NCBI GenBank assembly: GCA_044870245.1
Contig: JBIOYR010000032.1
Location: 1 to 37,689, forward strand
DNA length: 37,689 bases
Reading direction: 5' to 3'
Source: DATAFF01 sp044870245
GTDB lineage: Bacteria; Pseudomonadota; Alphaproteobacteria; Rhizobiales; Aestuariivirgaceae
Position 1 is the first letter of the stretch, and every line of letters begins with the position of its first letter. Under the pieces are notes generated by a model, which was not told the DNA's origin, searched no databases, and was given only the letters and a program-made list of their open reading frames with translations. Positions 24,230 through 32,480 of the stretch are shown piece by piece. The position numbers and the translations under genes were made by a program.

Positions 24230-25099
24230 GTGTCGTCCAGAAAACATCACCGTCAGGTCTTCCATATGCATCTCATCTCGGATGCGACTGGCGAGACCCT
24301 CAACACGGTCGCTCGTGCGGCCGCTGCCTATTATGCCGACTATCAGGCCGTCGAGCACATCTACGCTCTGGTGCGCACACCCAAGCAGCTCGACCGTGTC
24401 ATCGAGGAAGTCGAGCGCCAGCCCGGCATCGTGCTCTTCACCCTCGCCGACCGCACCCTGCGTGGCCGGCTCGAAGGCCGCTTCAACACCCTCGGCATAC
24501 CCTGCCTGTCGATTCTCGATCCGGTGATCTCGAGCCTCGCCGCTTACCTCAAGGCCGAGTCGCGACCCCATATTGGCGGCCAGCATGTCCTTGATGCCCA
24601 ATATTTCAAGCGCATCGAGGCGCTCAACTACACGATGCTGCATGATGACGGCCAGCACCCTCAAGATCTCGACAAGGCCGAGGTCGTGCTGATCGGCATC
24701 AGCCGCTCCTCCAAGACCCCGACCAGCATCTATCTCGCCAACCGCGGTATTCGCACCGCCAACATCCCGCTGGTCCCTGGTCTCGAGCCGCCGCCCGAGC
24801 TCCTCAAGCTCGACGGCCCGATGGTGGTCGGCTTGCTTGCCAGTGCCGAGCGCATCGCCCAGATCCGTCGCAGCCGTCTGCTGACTCTGAACGAAAATCG
24901 CGAGACCCTTTATGTCGATCGCGACGCGATCCATGCCGAGCTCGTCGAGATGCGAAGGCTCTGCACCCGTTATTCCTGGCCGGTGATCGATGTCACCCGT
25001 CGCTCGATCGAGGAGACTGCCGCCGCGGTCATCAACCTTCTGTCCGAGCGCCGCGGTGCCGGTCCGCAATTTCTCATCGATGGAGAGCCGGTGACGTGA
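24230..25099 (+). CDS. ppsR: Pyruvate, phosphate dikinase regulatory protein (kinase-pyrophosphorylase, DUF299)
   Basis: DUF299 proteins phosphorylate and dephosphorylate PEP synthase or pyruvate phosphate dikinase, using ADP and phosphate. The product has FHMHLISDATGETLNTVARAAAAYYADYQAVEHIYALVRT at the N-terminus, GGQHVLDAQYFKRIEALNYTMLHDDGQ, and the P-loop-like GISRSSKTPTSIYLANRG. The end reads SWPVIDVTRRSIEETAAAVINLL. The start is uncertain. I use the GTG at 24230, which gives 289 residues as in the family and follows AAGGG at nine bases; the ATG at 24155 would give 314 residues with a non-conserved extension. It leads the ppsR-maf-aroE-coaE-dnaQ operon. Confidence 0.93.
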   Translation: MSSRKHHRQVFHMHLISDATGETLNTVARAAAAYYADYQAVEHIYALVRTPKQLDRVIEEVERQPGIVLFTLADRTLRGRLEGRFNTLGIPCLSILDPVISSLAAYLKAESRPHIGGQHVLDAQYFKRIEALNYTMLHDDGQHPQDLDKAEVVLIGISRSSKTPTSIYLANRGIRTANIPLVPGLEPPPELLKLDGPMVVGLLASAERIAQIRRSRLLTLNENRETLYVDRDAIHAELVEMRRLCTRYSWPVIDVTRRSIEETAAAVINLLSERRGAGPQFLIDGEPVT

Positions 25100-25686
25100 C
25101 TCTCGTTCTCGCATCGACCAGTGAGATCAGGCGACGCCTTCTCGCCAAGGCCGGGATTGCCGTCGCGGTGATGGCACCGGCCGTCGACGAGGCGGCAGTC
25201 CGCGATGGCCTGCCGCCCGACCTTCCCGCCTCGAGGATCGCCGAGACCTTGGCTGAAGCCAAGGCACGGTCGGTCTCGGCCAATCGTCCCGATGACCATG
25301 TCATCGGTGCCGACCAGATCCTGGTTCTCGACAATGCCGTCTTCGCCAAGCCCGGCGATCTCGCTGAAGCGCGACGCCACCTCGCATCGCTGCGCGGGCG
25401 GACCCACACGCTTGTCACCGCCGCCGTCGTGCTGCGCCACGAACGGATCCTCACCACCATCACCGATTCCGCCAACCTCACCATGCGCCACTTCACCGAT
25501 CAGTTTCTCGATCGCTATCTCGCGGCTGCCGGTCCCGATGTCACGGGCTCGGTCGGCGCCTATCGGCTTGAGGAGCTTGGTGCGCAATTGTTCGATCGCA
25601 TCGAGGGCGACTATTTCACCATTCTCGGCCTGCCGTTGCTTCCCCTGTTGTCCTTCCTGCGCGCCGAGCGGCTGATTCCGTCATGA
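25096..25686 (+). CDS. maf: Maf family nucleotide pyrophosphatase
   Basis: Maf proteins hydrolyse non-canonical or pyrimidine nucleoside triphosphates. The 196-residue product begins LVLASTSEIRRRLLAKAGI, contains the AxVDE-type VMAPAVDEAAVR, VIGADQILVLDNAVFAKPGDLAEARRHLASLRGRTHTLVTAAVV, and YRLEELGAQLFDRIEGDYFTILGLPLLPLL. The GTG start overlaps the ppsR stop as GTGA, and its own stop overlaps aroE as ATGA, so translation is probably coupled. The exact subfamily, and so the substrate, is not assigned. Confidence 0.94.
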   Translation: MTLVLASTSEIRRRLLAKAGIAVAVMAPAVDEAAVRDGLPPDLPASRIAETLAEAKARSVSANRPDDHVIGADQILVLDNAVFAKPGDLAEARRHLASLRGRTHTLVTAAVVLRHERILTTITDSANLTMRHFTDQFLDRYLAAAGPDVTGSVGAYRLEELGAQLFDRIEGDYFTILGLPLLPLLSFLRAERLIPS

Positions 25687-26531
25687 GCATGGACCTTCAA
25701 CAGCGGCGTGTGGCGGTGATCGGCTATCCGGTAGCCCATTCCCGCTCGCCTTTGATTCACAATTATTGGCTGAAGCTCTATGGCATTCCCGGCAGCTACG
25801 GCCGTATCGCCGTCGCGCCTGCCGAGCTCGCGGCCTTTATCGACAACTTCGCCGACCATGGCCTGGTCGGCTGCAATGTCACCGTTCCGCATAAGGAGCA
25901 GGTGGCGCGCCTTGTGAGGATACCCGATCCCGAGACCACGAGGCTCGGCAGCGTCAACACCGTCTGGATGGAGGATGGCGAGCTCCTCGCCACCAGCACC
26001 GATGGCTATGGCTTCCTCCAGAGCCTGCGCAGCGCCGCGCCCGACTTCGCGCCGCAGCGGACGACGGCGATGGTCCTTGGGGCAGGGGGTGCGGCACGTC
26101 CCGTCATTGCAGCTCTGCAGTCGGCCGGCGTGGAGCGCATCCGCCTTGCCAACCGCACCGCCGAGCGCGCCGCCACGCTTGCCGCCGAGCTTGGCGACGG
26201 CGCCATTCAGCCGATCGACTGGAGCGAGATCCCGGCAGGGCTCGCCAGCAGCAGCCTGCTCGTCAATGCAACGAGCCTCGGCATGACCGGCGGCGAGCCC
26301 CTGGCCATCGATCTCGCTCCCTTGCCAACCGACGCGATTGTCGCGGACATCGTCTATGTGCCGCTCGAGACCGATCTTCTGCGGCAGGCGCGCGCCCGCG
26401 GTCTTCGCAGCGTCGATGGTCTCGGCATGCTGCTCCATCAAGCGGTCCCCGGTTTCGAGCGCTGGTTCGGCCGCCGCCCGGACGTGACGCCCGAGCTCCG
26501 GTCCTTGATCGTCCGAGACTTGACGGGGTGA
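25683..26531 (+). CDS. aroE: Shikimate dehydrogenase
   Basis: AroE reduces 3-dehydroshikimate to shikimate with NADPH in the aromatic pathway. The 282-residue protein has VIGYPVAHSRSPLIHNYWL (substrate-binding serines), GCNVTVPHKEQV (catalytic lysine), LGSVNTVW, STDGYGFLQSL, the nucleotide motif VLGAGGAARPVIAAL, NRTAERAATLA, LLVNATSLGM and the C-terminal GLGMLLHQAVPGFERWFG. The ATG overlaps the maf stop by 4 bp. It sits in the conserved origin-proximal operon. Confidence 0.97.
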   Translation: MSMDLQQRRVAVIGYPVAHSRSPLIHNYWLKLYGIPGSYGRIAVAPAELAAFIDNFADHGLVGCNVTVPHKEQVARLVRIPDPETTRLGSVNTVWMEDGELLATSTDGYGFLQSLRSAAPDFAPQRTTAMVLGAGGAARPVIAALQSAGVERIRLANRTAERAATLAAELGDGAIQPIDWSEIPAGLASSSLLVNATSLGMTGGEPLAIDLAPLPTDAIVADIVYVPLETDLLRQARARGLRSVDGLGMLLHQAVPGFERWFGRRPDVTPELRSLIVRDLTG

Positions 26532-26537
26532 TGCGGG

Positions 26538-27170
26538 ATGCTGATCGTCGGCCTCACCGGATCGCTGGCCATGGGGAAATCGGAAACCGCCCGAATGTTC
26601 GCCGAGCTGGGTTCGCCGGTTTTCGATGCCGATGCCGAGGTGCACCGCCTCTATGCCTTGGGAGGTGCTGCCGTCACTCCCGTTGCCGAGATCTTTCCCG
26701 AGGCCCTCGTCGATGGCGCGATCGACCGTGCCAAGCTCTCCGATCTGCTGCTCGCGGACCCGGCCCGCCTGCCGCACCTCGAGGCCATCGTTCATCCCCT
26801 GGTGCGCGCGGCCGAATCAAGCTTTCTCGATGACGCGAGACAAGCGCGCCAGCCCTTCGTCATCCTCGATATTCCGTTGCTGTTCGAGACTGGCCGCGAC
26901 GGCGCGATGGACCGCATCGTCGTCGTCAGCACTTCGCCCGAGATCCAGCGCCGCCGCGCCTTGGCCCGGCCTGGCATGACCGAGGAGAAGCTGGCGCGGC
27001 TGCTGTTGCGTCAGACCCCCGATGCCGACAAGCGGGCCCGTGCCGATTTCATTGTGGAAACCGGGCGCGGCCTCGACAATGCATTTGACCAGGTGCAAGG
27101 GATCGTGTCTCGATTGCGCGAGGAAGCAGGCCGCGATTCGACCGGAGCTGATGCGCGAGATCGTCCTTGA
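26538..27170 (+). CDS. coaE: Dephospho-CoA kinase
   Basis: CoaE phosphorylates dephospho-CoA in the last step of coenzyme A synthesis. The 210-residue P-loop kinase has Walker A GSLAMGKSE within IVGLTGSLAMGKSETARMFAELG. It continues with VFDADAEVHRLYA, LPHLEAIVHPLVRAAE, and VILDIPLLFETG with the catalytic and CoA-binding residues. The lid segment RRRALARPGMTEEKLARLLLRQ and DFIVETGRGLD follow. It begins 6 bp after aroE, and its 3' end overlaps dnaQ by 20 bp. CoaA, the first enzyme of the pathway, is encoded at the right end of the window. Confidence 0.97.
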   Translation: MLIVGLTGSLAMGKSETARMFAELGSPVFDADAEVHRLYALGGAAVTPVAEIFPEALVDGAIDRAKLSDLLLADPARLPHLEAIVHPLVRAAESSFLDDARQARQPFVILDIPLLFETGRDGAMDRIVVVSTSPEIQRRRALARPGMTEEKLARLLLRQTPDADKRARADFIVETGRGLDNAFDQVQGIVSRLREEAGRDSTGADARDRP

Positions 27171-27873
27171 CACCGAGACCACCGGCCTCGAGCCGGCCGA
27201 GGGCCACCGCCTGGTCGAGATCGGCGCGCTCGAGCTGATCCGTCACATTCCGACCGGTCGGTTCTTTCATGTCTATTTGAATCCGGAGCGGCCAATGCCG
27301 CCCGATGCCTATGCGGTGCATGGCCTGTCCGACGAGTTTCTGCGCACCCAGCCGCTCTTTGCCAGCGCGGTCGCCGCCTTCGAGGAATTCATCGGCGACG
27401 CGCCGCTGGTGATGCACAATGCCGCCTTCGATTTCCGCTTTCTCAACGCCGAGCTGGAGCGCTGCAGCCGCCGCCTGCTGCTCCCCGAACGGGTGCTCGA
27501 CACCTTGGCGCTTGCCCGCCAGCGCCACCCGATGGGGCCGAACAGCCTCGATGCCCTGTGCCGGCGCTATGGGATCGACAATTCGCAGCGGACCCGCCAC
27601 GGTGCGCTGCTCGATGCCGAGCTTCTGGCCGAGGTCTATCTCGAGCTGGTCGGCGGGCGTCAGACCGCCCTGGTCTTTGCCGAGCGTCCCGCCATCATTG
27701 CCGTCAGCACGATCCAGCGCCTTCCCGTAAGGCCGCGGCCCAACCCGCTTCCCGACCGCCTGACCGCCGAGGAGCGTGCCGCCCATGCCGACTTTGTCGC
27801 CACTCTCGGTCGCGCTCCGCTGTGGGATCGCTGGCTCGCCGCCGACCCGGCGCAGCGGGCTGCCTCAGGCTAG
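27151..27873 (+). CDS. dnaQ: DNA polymerase III epsilon subunit (proofreading exonuclease)
   Basis: DnaQ is the 3'-5' proofreading exonuclease of the replicative polymerase. The 240-residue protein has the DEDD motifs in order: ExoI REIVLDTETTGLEPAEGHRLVEIGALEL, ExoII LVMHNAAFDFRFLNAEL and the terminal RHGALLDAELLAEVYLEL, whose H precedes the last D. The ATG at 27151 gives the conserved MREIVLDTETTG start; upstream in-frame codons lie inside coaE. The C-terminal tail (about 185-240) would contact the polymerase. Its stop overlaps the convergent secB by 9 bp. Confidence 0.96.
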   Translation: MREIVLDTETTGLEPAEGHRLVEIGALELIRHIPTGRFFHVYLNPERPMPPDAYAVHGLSDEFLRTQPLFASAVAAFEEFIGDAPLVMHNAAFDFRFLNAELERCSRRLLLPERVLDTLALARQRHPMGPNSLDALCRRYGIDNSQRTRHGALLDAELLAEVYLELVGGRQTALVFAERPAIIAVSTIQRLPVRPRPNPLPDRLTAEERAAHADFVATLGRAPLWDRWLAADPAQRAASG

Positions 27874-28416
27874 GACTTTTCCTTCGGCCAGGCGCTTCTG
27901 ATACATCCCGGCAAAATCGATCGGATCGAGCATCAGCGGGGGAAAACCGCCGCTGCGGGTGGCATCGGCCAGGATCTGGCGGGCGAACGGGAACAACATG
28001 CGCGGGCATTCGATAAGCACGATCGGATGAAGCGCGTCCTTCGGGATGTTCTCGAGCCTGAACACGCCGGCATAAAGCAGGTCGGCGGCGAAGATCACCT
28101 TGCCCTGATGCGACGCCTTGGCATCGAGATGAAGCTCGACTTCATAGTCGCCGCCCCCCTGGCCGAGCGGTTTCGCATTGACATTGACCGAAATATTGAT
28201 GTCGGGCTGGGCCTGCAACGTCATCGAGGCCGGCGCGTTAGGATTTTCGAAGGAAAGATCCTTCAGATACTGGCCGAGGACCTTCATCGAAGGTTGGGCC
28301 TGGGGTGACGGTTGTCCCTGCGGGGCTGGCGCCGAATTCGGGTCGGCAGCACCTGTCACCGCCGCATTGGACCCGTTCGACTCCGGAGTAGCCTTGGTTT
28401 TGTTGTCCTGGGCCAT
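27865..28416 (-). CDS. secB: Protein-export chaperone SecB
   Basis: SecB keeps pre-secretory proteins unfolded and delivers them to SecA. The 183-residue product has a poorly conserved Asn/Pro/Gln/Ala-rich N-terminal extension (about 1-40). The core follows with VLGQYLKDLSFENPNAP, INISVNVNAKPLG, YEVELHLDAKA, VIFAADLLYAGVFRLENIP, IVLIECPRMLFPFARQILADATRSGGFPPLMLDPIDFAGMYQKRL. The ATG at 28416 follows GAGGAAAGGCGG; upstream in-frame codons are not conserved. It converges on dnaQ with a 9-bp overlap and is divergent from the Tim44-like gene. Confidence 0.96.
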   Translation of the reverse strand: MAQDNKTKATPESNGSNAAVTGAADPNSAPAPQGQPSPQAQPSMKVLGQYLKDLSFENPNAPASMTLQAQPDINISVNVNAKPLGQGGGDYEVELHLDAKASHQGKVIFAADLLYAGVFRLENIPKDALHPIVLIECPRMLFPFARQILADATRSGGFPPLMLDPIDFAGMYQKRLAEGKVLA

Positions 28417-28519
28417 CTCGATCCGCCTTTCCTCGAGTCCCGATGGGCCCTGGCAGGCCCGGAGGGGGTGGCTAACACGGCTGCGGGGTGATCGCAAGCG
28501 CGAGGGCCCCAATCATCAG

Positions 28520-28547
28520 TTTGGAGTCTAAGCGTGGCTCCTATATA
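28520..28547 (+). promoter_or_regulatory. Possible promoter in the secB-timA divergent region
   Basis: In the 239-bp gap an AT-rich block TATATA (28542-28547) follows a TTTGGA hexamer (28520-28525) at 16 bp. The pair could drive the Tim44-like gene. Both hexamers are imperfect, and the rest of the gap shows no other clear signal. Confidence 0.3.
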
Positions 28548-28655
28548 AAAGGGAATATGTCTGCGCCATGAGGGTTCGGCTCCTTTCCCCTGCACGTCCT
28601 GGGAGAACCGGACACGGATGTCACGTAGCGCAATTGCAGGCAGGACCACAGCGAA

Positions 28656-29369
28656 ATGAGCCAACCTTTCGATCCCTTGAACCTCCTGATTCTCGGCGTA
28701 GCGGTCGTCCTGCTGTTCAAATTGCGCAGCGTTCTCGGCACCCGCACCGGCAATGAGCGCCGTTACGACCCGGTTCAGCGCGACCAGCAGCAAACCGACC
28801 TGCGGCGCGAGGACAATGTCATCCATATGCCCGGCCGCGAGCCGGCGCGCAGCGACGGCGACACTGCCGGCGAGGAGGGTGCCCCGATCTGGCAGGGCTA
28901 TGCCGAGCCGGGATCCCCGGCGGCCGGCGGATTGGAGAAAATCGCCGGCGCCGATCCGAGCTTCTCGCCGCGATCCTTTCTCGAAGGTGCCCGCATCGCC
29001 TACGAGATGATCGTTTCGGCCTTTGCCGAGGGCGACAAGAAGGCGCTGAAGCCGCTGCTGTCGCGCGAGGTCTATGACGGCTTTGCCGCTGCCATCGACT
29101 CCCGCCAGAAAAATGGCGAGACCCTGGAGAGCAAATTCGTCGGCATCGACAATTCCCAGATCGTTGCCGCCGAGCTCGCCGGTAAGAAGGCCAGCGTCAC
29201 CGTCCGCTTCATCGCCGATCTCATCGCCGCCACCCGCAGTCGGGCCGGCGAGGTGATCGACGGCGACGCCACCCGGGTGCGCCAGATCACCGATGTCTGG
29301 ACCTTCGAGCGCGATGTCTCCTCGCGTGACCCCAATTGGCGGCTGATCTCCACCGAGGCCGTCGTTTGA
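28656..29369 (+). CDS. Tim44/TimA-like membrane-anchored protein
   Basis: This 237-residue protein has an N-terminal membrane helix (about 8-22, PLNLLILGVAVVLLF), a variable charged linker (about 30-90) and a C-terminal Tim44-like domain (about 95-237, SFLEGARIAYEMIVSAFAEGDKKALKPLLSREVYDGFAAAID and VWTFERDVSSRDPNWRLISTEA). Alphaproteobacterial homologues of mitochondrial Tim44 are thought to act at the inner membrane, but their function is not settled. It leads an operon with mltA, whose TTG start overlaps its stop as TTGA. It diverges from secB, and the pairing with a protein-export gene may be functional, though this is inference. Confidence 0.92.
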   Translation: MSQPFDPLNLLILGVAVVLLFKLRSVLGTRTGNERRYDPVQRDQQQTDLRREDNVIHMPGREPARSDGDTAGEEGAPIWQGYAEPGSPAAGGLEKIAGADPSFSPRSFLEGARIAYEMIVSAFAEGDKKALKPLLSREVYDGFAAAIDSRQKNGETLESKFVGIDNSQIVAAELAGKKASVTVRFIADLIAATRSRAGEVIDGDATRVRQITDVWTFERDVSSRDPNWRLISTEAVV

Positions 29370-30559
29370 CGGCTGCCGGCGCCCTGCGGCGCTGCCTGCT
29401 TGTTCTGCTGACCACCGCCATGACAACGCCGCCGTCATCCGCTCTGCCCGAGGTTCGGCTGACGCCGCTCACCTTTGCCGCTATTGCCGGCTGGAGCACC
29501 CACCAAGCTGCCGGTGCGGCCGACGCGCTGCGTCGTTCCTGCGCCGAAATGATGGCCGAGGGACGCGGCTTTGTGCGCGGGCCGCGCTTCGCCGGCGTTG
29601 CTGCCGATTGGGCGAGCGCCTGCAATGCCGTCATCGACCTTCCCGCCGGCATCGATGACGCCGCCATGCGCCGCATCCTCGAAACCCATTATGTGCCCTT
29701 CCGGGTCGAGGATCCGACGCGCCCGCAAGGGCTGTTCACCGGCTATTACGAGGCGACCGCCCGTGGCAGCCGCCGGCGCCATGGGCCTTATCAGATACCG
29801 ATCTACCGCAAGCCCGATGATCTCGTCCCGCTTGACGCCAATGCCGAGTCCCGGCTGGGAACCCGCTACGGGCGCTATGTCGCGGGGCATGCCCATCCCT
29901 ATTTCAGCCGCGCCGAGATCGAGGCGGGAGCGCTGGCCGGTCGCAGCCTGGAGCTGCTCTGGGTCGATTCGCCGGTCGATGCCTTCTTCATCCATATCCA
30001 GGGCTCGGGCCGGGTCACCATGGACGACGGCAGCACCGTCCGTCTCGCCTTTGCCGCCAAGAGCGGGCGCCCCTACACCGCCATCGGCGCGGTGCTCTAT
30101 CAGCGCGGTGCCCTGGCCCGCGACAATCTGTCTATGCAGTCTCTGCGCGACTGGCTCGCCCGCCACCCCGCCGAGGCGCCGGAGGTGCTGCGGCACAATC
30201 AATCCTTCATCTTCTTTCGCGAGGTCGATCTCGCCGACCCGGCGCTTGGACCTCCCGGCGCCCAGCATGTCCAGCTGACGCCCTACCGCTCGCTGGCGGT
30301 CGACCGGGCCTGGTGGGCGCTCGGCACCCCGATCTGGCTCGACAGCGCCGTCATCATGCCCGGCCAGCCCGACCGTCCCTTTCGCATGCTCATGGTCGCC
30401 CAGGATACTGGCTCGGCCATCCTCGGCGCCGCCCGCGGCGATGTCTTCTTCGGTGCCGGTGACGAGGCGGCAATTCTTGCCGGCTACATGAAAAGCCCCG
30501 GCCGGATGATCGTTCTCCTACCGAAACAATTGGCCGGGCGCTTGCGCCAGGCTCCGTGA
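29366..30559 (+). CDS. mltA: Membrane-bound lytic murein transglycosylase A
   Basis: MltA cleaves the glycan strand of peptidoglycan to form 1,6-anhydro ends. The 397-residue product has a signal peptide (TAAGALRRCLLVLLTTAM) and the MltA and 3D domains: QGLFTGYYEATARGSRRRHGPYQIPIYRKPDDLV, LLWVDSPVDAFFIHIQGSGRVTMDDGSTVRLAFAAKSGRPYTAIG, NQSFIFFRE and MLMVAQDTGSAILGAARGDVFFGAGDEA with the catalytic and 3D aspartates. I chose the TTG at 29366 because GAGG lies seven bases before it and it overlaps the previous stop. No lipobox is seen, so the enzyme may be periplasmic rather than lipid-anchored. Confidence 0.93.
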   Translation: MTAAGALRRCLLVLLTTAMTTPPSSALPEVRLTPLTFAAIAGWSTHQAAGAADALRRSCAEMMAEGRGFVRGPRFAGVAADWASACNAVIDLPAGIDDAAMRRILETHYVPFRVEDPTRPQGLFTGYYEATARGSRRRHGPYQIPIYRKPDDLVPLDANAESRLGTRYGRYVAGHAHPYFSRAEIEAGALAGRSLELLWVDSPVDAFFIHIQGSGRVTMDDGSTVRLAFAAKSGRPYTAIGAVLYQRGALARDNLSMQSLRDWLARHPAEAPEVLRHNQSFIFFREVDLADPALGPPGAQHVQLTPYRSLAVDRAWWALGTPIWLDSAVIMPGQPDRPFRMLMVAQDTGSAILGAARGDVFFGAGDEAAILAGYMKSPGRMIVLLPKQLAGRLRQAP

Positions 30560-30563
30560 TGCC

Positions 30564-31112
30564 ATGCGACGCAAGGACCGCGATTTGTGGGATGCCGTCC
30601 GCGCCACGGTGACACCTTTGCGGGACGAGCCACCCGTGCCGGCCCCCCCGCAGCCCCCGAAAGTGGCAATGCCGCCGCCGGCGCCGCAGCCGCCGCAACC
30701 CCGCCAACGCGATCCGCTGCGCCCCGATGCCTGGCCGGGCAACAGCCTCGACCGGCGCACCCGCCAGCGGCTGCTGCGCGGCAAGGCCGAGGTCGAGGAC
30801 CGGCTCGATCTCCATGGCGACAGCGTCGAGGTCGCCTATCTGCGGTTGCGCGGTTTCCTGAATGCCTCGCGCGCCAGGGGCTTGCGCCTCGTGCTGGTGA
30901 TCACCGGCAAGGGCAGCGGCGACTATGTTCGCCACACTTTGCATGGGGAGACCCATTGGGACGCTCCCGAGCGCGAAGGCCGCCTCCGCCGCCTGCTGCC
31001 GCAATGGCTCGCCGAGCCGGAGCTGCGGGCCATGGTGGTCGCCTTCCAGCCCGCCCATCCCCGGCATGGTGGTGGTGGGGCGTGGTACTTGCGGCTGCGC
31101 CGGAAGGAGTAG
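30564..31112 (+). CDS. Smr-domain protein
   Basis: This 182-residue protein has an N-terminal proline-rich linker (about 20-50) followed by a Smr (small MutS-related) domain with the marks EDRLDLHGDSVEVAYLRLRGFLNASRARGLRLVLVITGKG. It continues with a basic segment and AMVVAFQPAHPRHGGGGAWYLRLRR. Smr domains act as nicking nucleases or bind stalled ribosomes in other systems; which applies here is open. It starts 4 bp after mltA, and the timA-mltA-smr order is recurrent in Rhizobiales. Its stop codon begins a heptad-repeat hairpin. Confidence 0.9.
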   Translation: MRRKDRDLWDAVRATVTPLRDEPPVPAPPQPPKVAMPPPAPQPPQPRQRDPLRPDAWPGNSLDRRTRQRLLRGKAEVEDRLDLHGDSVEVAYLRLRGFLNASRARGLRLVLVITGKGSGDYVRHTLHGETHWDAPEREGRLRRLLPQWLAEPELRAMVVAFQPAHPRHGGGGAWYLRLRRKE

Positions 31113-31175
31113 GCATTAGGCATCAGGCAGTAGGGAAGCGCGCTGCTCACTGCCTACTGCCTATTGCCCACTCCC
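31110..31175. repeat. Heptad-repeat inverted element between smr and hslU
   Basis: The 66-bp gap is built from eight 7-base units in two arms. The left arm is TAGGCAT, TAGGCAT, CAGGCAG, TAGGGAA (31110-31137) and the right arm is CACTGCC, TACTGCC, TATTGCC, CACTCCC (31148-31175). The right arm read on the other strand gives the same GGCANTA type of unit. The two arms pair at about 18 of 23 positions over their best match, around a 10-base GC-rich loop. It fills almost the whole space between two convergent stop codons and may serve as a bidirectional terminator or RNA stabiliser. It resembles short tandem heptamer repeats described in other bacteria. Confidence 0.8.
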
Positions 31176-32480
31176 TCACAGGATGAATTTCGACAGATCG
31201 GTATTCCGCGCCAGCTCGCCGATATGGGCCTCGACAAACGCCCGGTCGATCACCACCCGCTGGCCTGACCGGTCCGTGGCGGTGAAGCTGACCTCGTCGA
31301 GCACCCGCTCCATCACCGTCTGAAGCCGCCTTGCTCCGATATTCTCGATGCTCTGATTGAGCTCGGCGGCGATTCGGGCGATTGCATCGATTCCGTCATC
31401 GGTGAATTCGAGCGTTACACCCTCGGTCTGCATCAGCGCCGTATATTGTCGCACCAGATTGGCCTCGGGCTCGGTCAGGATCCGCCGGAAATCGTCCATG
31501 GTGAGCGCCTTGAGCTCGACCCGGATCGGCAGCCGGCCCTGCAGCTCCGGCAATAGGTCGGAGGGCTTGGCGATGTGGAACGCCCCCGAGGCGATGAACA
31601 GGATGTGATCGGTGCGGACCGGCCCATGCTTGGTGCTGACCGTCGTTCCCTCGATCAGCGGCAGGAGATCGCGCTGCACCCCCTCGCGGCTGACATCGGC
31701 GCCATGCCGCTCCGAGCGGGCGCTGATCTTGTCGATCTCGTCGATGAACACGATGCCGCTGTTCTCCACCATCTCGATCGCTTCATGCACGATCTGATCA
31801 TTGTCGAGCAGCTTGTCGCTTTCCTCCTGCAGCAGCACCTCATGGCTCGACTTGACCGACATGCGCCGCGTCTTGGTGCGCTGGCCGAAGGTCTTGCTCA
31901 GCATGTCGGAGATGTTGATCATGCCGACCGAGCCGCCCGGCAGCCCGGGAATGTCGAAGGCCGGAATGCCGCCGGTATCGGCGACCTGGACCTCGATCTC
32001 CTTGTCGTCGAGTTCCCCTGACCGCAGCTTGCGCTGGAACGCCTCGCGGGTGGCGGCCGAAGCCTGCACTCCGACCAGCGCATCGAGCACCCGCCGCTCG
32101 GCATTGAGATGCGCCTCCGCCTCGACGTCCTTGCGGCGCGCCGTTCGCACATTGGCGATGCCCGCCTCGAGCAGATCGCGGATCATCTGCTCGACATCGC
32201 GCCCGACATAGCCGACCTCGGTGAACTTGGTCGCCTCGACCTTGATGAACGGCGCATTGGCCAGCCGCGCCAGCCGCCGCGCGATTTCGGTCTTGCCGAC
32301 GCCGGTCGGTCCGATCATCAGGATGTTCTTCGGCATCACCTCTTCGCGCAATGCCGGCTCGAGCTGCTTGCGCCGCCACCGGTTGCGCAGCGCGATGGCG
32401 ACCGCGCGCTTGGCCTCGCCCTGCCCGACAATGTGGCGGTCCAGCTCCGAGACGATTTCGCGCGGTGAGAAGTCGGTCAT
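31176..32480 (-). CDS. hslU: HslU ATPase subunit of the HslUV protease
   Basis: HslU is the AAA+ unfoldase of the HslUV protease. The 434-residue protein has Walker A GPTGVGKT (57-64), the GYVGRDVEQMIRDL pore-loop segment (90-104), an I domain (about 110-230), Walker B IVFIDEID (243-250), sensor and arginine regions, and the C-terminal tail DLSKFIL that docks into HslV. The ATG overlaps the hslV stop as ATGA, so translation is probably coupled with hslV first. The gene is followed directly by the heptad-repeat element. Confidence 0.98.
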   Translation of the reverse strand: MTDFSPREIVSELDRHIVGQGEAKRAVAIALRNRWRRKQLEPALREEVMPKNILMIGPTGVGKTEIARRLARLANAPFIKVEATKFTEVGYVGRDVEQMIRDLLEAGIANVRTARRKDVEAEAHLNAERRVLDALVGVQASAATREAFQRKLRSGELDDKEIEVQVADTGGIPAFDIPGLPGGSVGMINISDMLSKTFGQRTKTRRMSVKSSHEVLLQEESDKLLDNDQIVHEAIEMVENSGIVFIDEIDKISARSERHGADVSREGVQRDLLPLIEGTTVSTKHGPVRTDHILFIASGAFHIAKPSDLLPELQGRLPIRVELKALTMDDFRRILTEPEANLVRQYTALMQTEGVTLEFTDDGIDAIARIAAELNQSIENIGARRLQTVMERVLDEVSFTATDRSGQRVVIDRAFVEAHIGELARNTDLSKFIL

